7,949 nt of DNA, from assembly GCA_947305675.1 (NCBI GenBank), contig CAMZED010000066.1, positions 1 through 7,949 on the forward strand, given 5' to 3'. Position numbers and translations under genes: made by a program. This DNA is from an uncultured Clostridia bacterium (GTDB taxonomy: Bacteria; Bacillota; Clostridia; Oscillospirales; CAG-382). Shown here piece by piece: positions 6,243-7,949 of this stretch (position 1 is its first letter; every line of letters starts with the position of its first letter). The notes beneath the pieces are model-generated. The model was not told the DNA's origin. It was given only the letters and a program-made list of their open reading frames with translations, and did not search any database.

Positions 6243-7361
6243 ATGAAAGAAAAAGAAAAAGGTCCGGAAAAAGACAGAAACGCCTTGAAAAACGAACTTA
6301 AATATCTGCTTCGGCTTTTGATAACGGTCGTGCTGGCGACTGCGGCGGCTCTGCTGTTCCGCAGGTCGTCGGGGCTTTTGGCAATGTTCCCCGCCGCGGC
6401 GGCGATATGTTTCGCCGCGGCTTGGATCGAAGTGGGGATCGCCGTGCGCGGAGCCGCTTTCGCGGCATGCGTTTTCGCCTTCAACACGGTCGAGCAGGAC
6501 GATCTCCCCCTCGCTTTGACTTACACAGCGCTGTGTCTGTTCACCGTGACGGCGTTCGGGATCGGGGTGCGGATCATCAAAAAGCGCCGCAAAGTCGCCG
6601 GTATCACGGTGATCGCGGCGGGATTGACGGCGACGCTGATCCTTAACGGAATATTCATCGGAAACCCGTTCAAAGCCATCGAAGCGCAGGAGAAGATCGA
6701 TTCCTACGTCGCGGAAGTTTATCCCGAGAGTTTCACCGAAGGCAATTTGGCTTTCGGAAGGCTCGATATAACTAACGTCTATTACGATCTTTCGACAAAA
6801 GCTTATGCGAAAGGCGCGGTTTGTTCGCGGCTTCCGACTCTTCCCGGAGTTATTTCATACGACTCCGGCGGCAATATGTCGGATACGCTTGTAAAACAGC
6901 TCGGTTCGGTGATCGCCGAAAGCAGCCGGTCGGCTGTTTACGATATTCTTCGCCAGGCGTTCCCCGACGCCTCGTTCACGGTGACGGCGGATTCGATATG
7001 GCGCTACCCCGAAAAGCAATTATTCGAAGTCGGTGAGAACGATATTTCGGGCAGAATAAATTATATTATCCGTATCGGTGGGATACAAACGGTGAGCGAA
7101 TTCCGCGCCGAAGCCGAGAAATTTGCCGAAGTTCTCGACGCAAGCGGTTATAAATACTGCAAAACGGTTTTTACGGCAGGAATCAGCGAATGGTACAGGT
7201 TTTCGGCGGTTTTGGTCTGCGGCGACCATCTTCCCGGCGATTACAAAGCGGAATTCCGGCTCCGTCCGAAGATGAGCAGCGACGCGCTCGATTCGCTTTT
7301 GAATTCTCTGGCCGAAAAGGCAAAAACAAATTACCGTTCACAAATTATCGGTGAACGGTAA
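6243..7361 (+). CDS. Multi-pass membrane protein with large external C-terminal domain, unknown function
   Basis: I do not recognise this 372-residue protein. A charged, lysine-rich N-terminus (1-20) precedes about five hydrophobic segments (roughly 22-39, 44-61, 64-80, 90-109 and 119-140). The KKRRK at 113-117 marks an internal loop, and by the positive-inside rule the C-terminal 230 residues would lie outside the membrane. That domain is soluble-looking, with a mix of aromatic and charged residues, and has no obvious catalytic motif. The stretch from about 148 (EKIDSYVAEVYPE) faintly resembles the start of the extracytoplasmic part of YfjL-like Firmicutes membrane proteins; this is a weak impression. 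The ATG at 6243 is preferred because AGGTGA (6232-6237), overlapping the RNHCP stop, is well placed. The in-frame GTG at 6234 lies inside that ribosome binding site. The last codons form the right arm of the terminator that follows. Confidence 0.85.
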   Translation: MKEKEKGPEKDRNALKNELKYLLRLLITVVLATAAALLFRRSSGLLAMFPAAAAICFAAAWIEVGIAVRGAAFAACVFAFNTVEQDDLPLALTYTALCLFTVTAFGIGVRIIKKRRKVAGITVIAAGLTATLILNGIFIGNPFKAIEAQEKIDSYVAEVYPESFTEGNLAFGRLDITNVYYDLSTKAYAKGAVCSRLPTLPGVISYDSGGNMSDTLVKQLGSVIAESSRSAVYDILRQAFPDASFTVTADSIWRYPEKQLFEVGENDISGRINYIIRIGGIQTVSEFRAEAEKFAEVLDASGYKYCKTVFTAGISEWYRFSAVLVCGDHLPGDYKAEFRLRPKMSSDALDSLLNSLAEKAKTNYRSQIIGER

Positions 7362-7371
7362 TTTTTATTTT
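7328..7371 (+). terminator. Intrinsic terminator overlapping the 3' end of the membrane-protein gene
   Basis: TTACCGTTCAC (7331-7341) pairs perfectly with GTGAACGGTAA (7351-7361) around a 9-base loop. Flanking A and T bases extend the stem to 14 bp (7328-7341 with 7351-7364). The T-rich run TTTTTATTTT (7362-7371) follows at once. The TAA stop (7359-7361) is the end of the right arm, so the final eleven or so codons double as terminator. It closes the RNHCP/membrane-protein transcript and separates it from mazF. Confidence 0.95.
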
Positions 7372-7406
7372 GCAATACAGGCGCCGCTCTTTCGCATTGA
7401 CTGAAT

Positions 7407-7418
7407 AAAAACGTTTTT
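7407..7418. promoter_or_regulatory. 12-bp perfect palindrome upstream of mazF
   Basis: AAAAACGTTTTT is its own reverse complement and lies 64 bases before the mazF start. A TTGACT at 7397-7402 could serve as a -35, but no convincing -10 follows at 16-18 bases, so the mazF promoter is not resolved. The palindrome could be an operator or chance in AT-rich sequence. Confidence 0.35.
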
Positions 7419-7466
7419 CGGTGTGAAGACTATCAACGTATAGCCCGAAAGCATATTCTGTCAAAA

Positions 7467-7484
7467 AAAGGAGTGTTCAACTTG
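7467..7484 (+). promoter_or_regulatory. Strong ribosome binding site deciding a TTG start
   Basis: AAAGGAG at 7467-7473 is followed by an 8-base spacer and TTG at 7482-7484. A strong Shine-Dalgarno paired with a weak start codon sets toxin translation at a moderate level and rules out the GTG at 7473. Confidence 0.8.
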
Positions 7485-7862
7485 AATCTGCAAAACGGCG
7501 AATCCGGCGTGCGCCGAGGAGATATCTATTACGCCGATCTCAGCCCCGTTATCGGAAGCGAGCAAGGCGGCATAAGGCCGGTGCTTATTGTGCAAAATGA
7601 CACCGGGAACCGCTACAGCCCCACCGTAATCGCGGCGGCGATCACCAGCCGCACCGGGAAAAACCGGCTTCCGACGCACATAGAAGTAGCGGGAGGTTAC
7701 GGTTCGAACGCAGTGAACGGGTTGGCGAAAAACTCGGTAATACTGCTTGAACAAATACGTACGATCGACAAAAAGCGTCTGCGCGAACGCATGGGAAGGC
7801 TGGACGACCGGACCATGCAGCGCGTAGACAGCGCAATAGGTATCAGTTTCGGCTTGTTTTGA
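7482..7862 (+). CDS. mazF: MazF/NdoA (PemK-family) mRNA interferase
   Basis: This is a predicted sequence-specific endoribonuclease toxin of type II toxin-antitoxin systems that cleaves single-stranded mRNA. The 126-residue protein shows the family pattern strongly: RRGDIYYADLSPVIGSEQGG (11-30), RPVLIVQND (32-40), AAAITS (51-56), LPTHIEV (63-69) and EQIRTIDK (90-97). By alignment from memory with B. subtilis EndoA, R32 and T55 correspond to its catalytic R25 and T48, so the enzyme looks intact. I chose the TTG at 7482 because AAAGGAG (7467-7473) sits 8 bases upstream. The in-frame GTG at 7473 overlaps the ribosome binding site and cannot be used with it. No MazE/NdoAI-like antitoxin gene precedes it: the 120 bases upstream hold no start-to-stop frame, and the previous gene is a membrane protein behind a terminator. 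Whether it is a true toxin with a distant partner is open. Confidence 0.95.
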   Translation: MNLQNGESGVRRGDIYYADLSPVIGSEQGGIRPVLIVQNDTGNRYSPTVIAAAITSRTGKNRLPTHIEVAGGYGSNAVNGLAKNSVILLEQIRTIDKKRLRERMGRLDDRTMQRVDSAIGISFGLF

Positions 7863-7872
7863 TCATGCTATC

Positions 7873-7895
7873 CGCTCCGTGTTTCACACGGAGCG
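7873..7895. other. GC-rich hairpin after mazF, no U-tract
   Basis: CGCTCCGTGT (7873-7882) pairs perfectly with ACACGGAGCG (7886-7895) around a TTC loop, 11 bases after the mazF stop. No T-run follows on either strand, so it is not a standard intrinsic terminator. It may stabilise the 3' end of the mazF mRNA or be a dispersed repeat unit. The remaining bases to the window end (7896-7949) show nothing I can name. Confidence 0.8.
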
Positions 7896-7949
7896 CCAGA
7901 GCGCAGACAAAGCGGCTATTTACGCACCGATACGGCACGAATGACGTAA

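Noticed and set aside
7473..7481. GTG start for mazF three codons upstream
   Set aside because: The GTG shares its first base with the AGGAG and so would have no ribosome binding site. The TTG at 7482 is correctly spaced.
7362..7481. Possible small antitoxin gene ahead of mazF
   Set aside because: I looked for a start codon with a ribosome binding site and a frame of antitoxin size on the plus strand and found none in these 120 bases.
7865..7949. ATG-initiated frame open to the window end after mazF
   Set aside because: It has only 28 codons visible, no ribosome binding site, and runs through the hairpin at 7873-7895. It cannot be supported as a gene from this window.

Overview
The window looks like a chromosomal segment of a moderately GC-rich Firmicute, most likely an uncultured clostridial (Oscillospirales-type) gut bacterium. 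This is inferred from gene content (topA next to dprA, a DUF1385/YqhQ membrane protein next to prmC, an RNHCP zinc protein, an NdoA-like MazF), sigma-A-like promoters, and GTG and TTG starts with AGGAG-type ribosome binding sites. No mobile element, CRISPR array, tRNA or rRNA was seen. No gene-free stretch exceeds 300 bases.

Left block (1-5805, all leftward). Five genes lie nearly end to end. In transcription order they are a DUF1385 membrane protein (5805-4729), prmC release-factor glutamine methyltransferase (4704-3874), a TrmH/SpoU-family RNA methyltransferase (3811-3029), dprA (3032-1809), and topA (1789 to beyond the left edge). A near-consensus promoter (TTGACA-17-TATTAT, 3849-3877) starts on the prmC stop codon and probably drives trmH-dprA-topA separately from DUF1385-prmC. 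A perfect 13-bp inverted repeat brackets its -10 region; one arm fills the promoter spacer and the other lies in the trmH leader. This is the most interesting unexplained signal here. The themes are translation termination and RNA modification (prmC, trmH) and DNA uptake and topology (dprA, topA).

Divergent intergenic region (5806-5919). Leftward and rightward promoters overlap at their -10 elements, and a small palindrome lies on the RNHCP side.

Right block (5920-7949, rightward). A 105-residue RNHCP zinc-ribbon protein overlaps the ribosome binding site of an unrecognised five-helix membrane protein with a large external C-terminal domain. That gene ends inside a strong intrinsic terminator. 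It is followed by a MazF/NdoA-family mRNA interferase read from a TTG codon, with no antitoxin gene next to it. A hairpin without a U-tract follows mazF, and the window ends without another recognisable gene.

Most of the window is conserved housekeeping sequence. The points worth a second look are the promoter-embedded inverted repeat, a PrmC that appears to lack the second beta strand of its SAM-binding fold, the solitary MazF, and the RNHCP/membrane-protein pair of unknown role.
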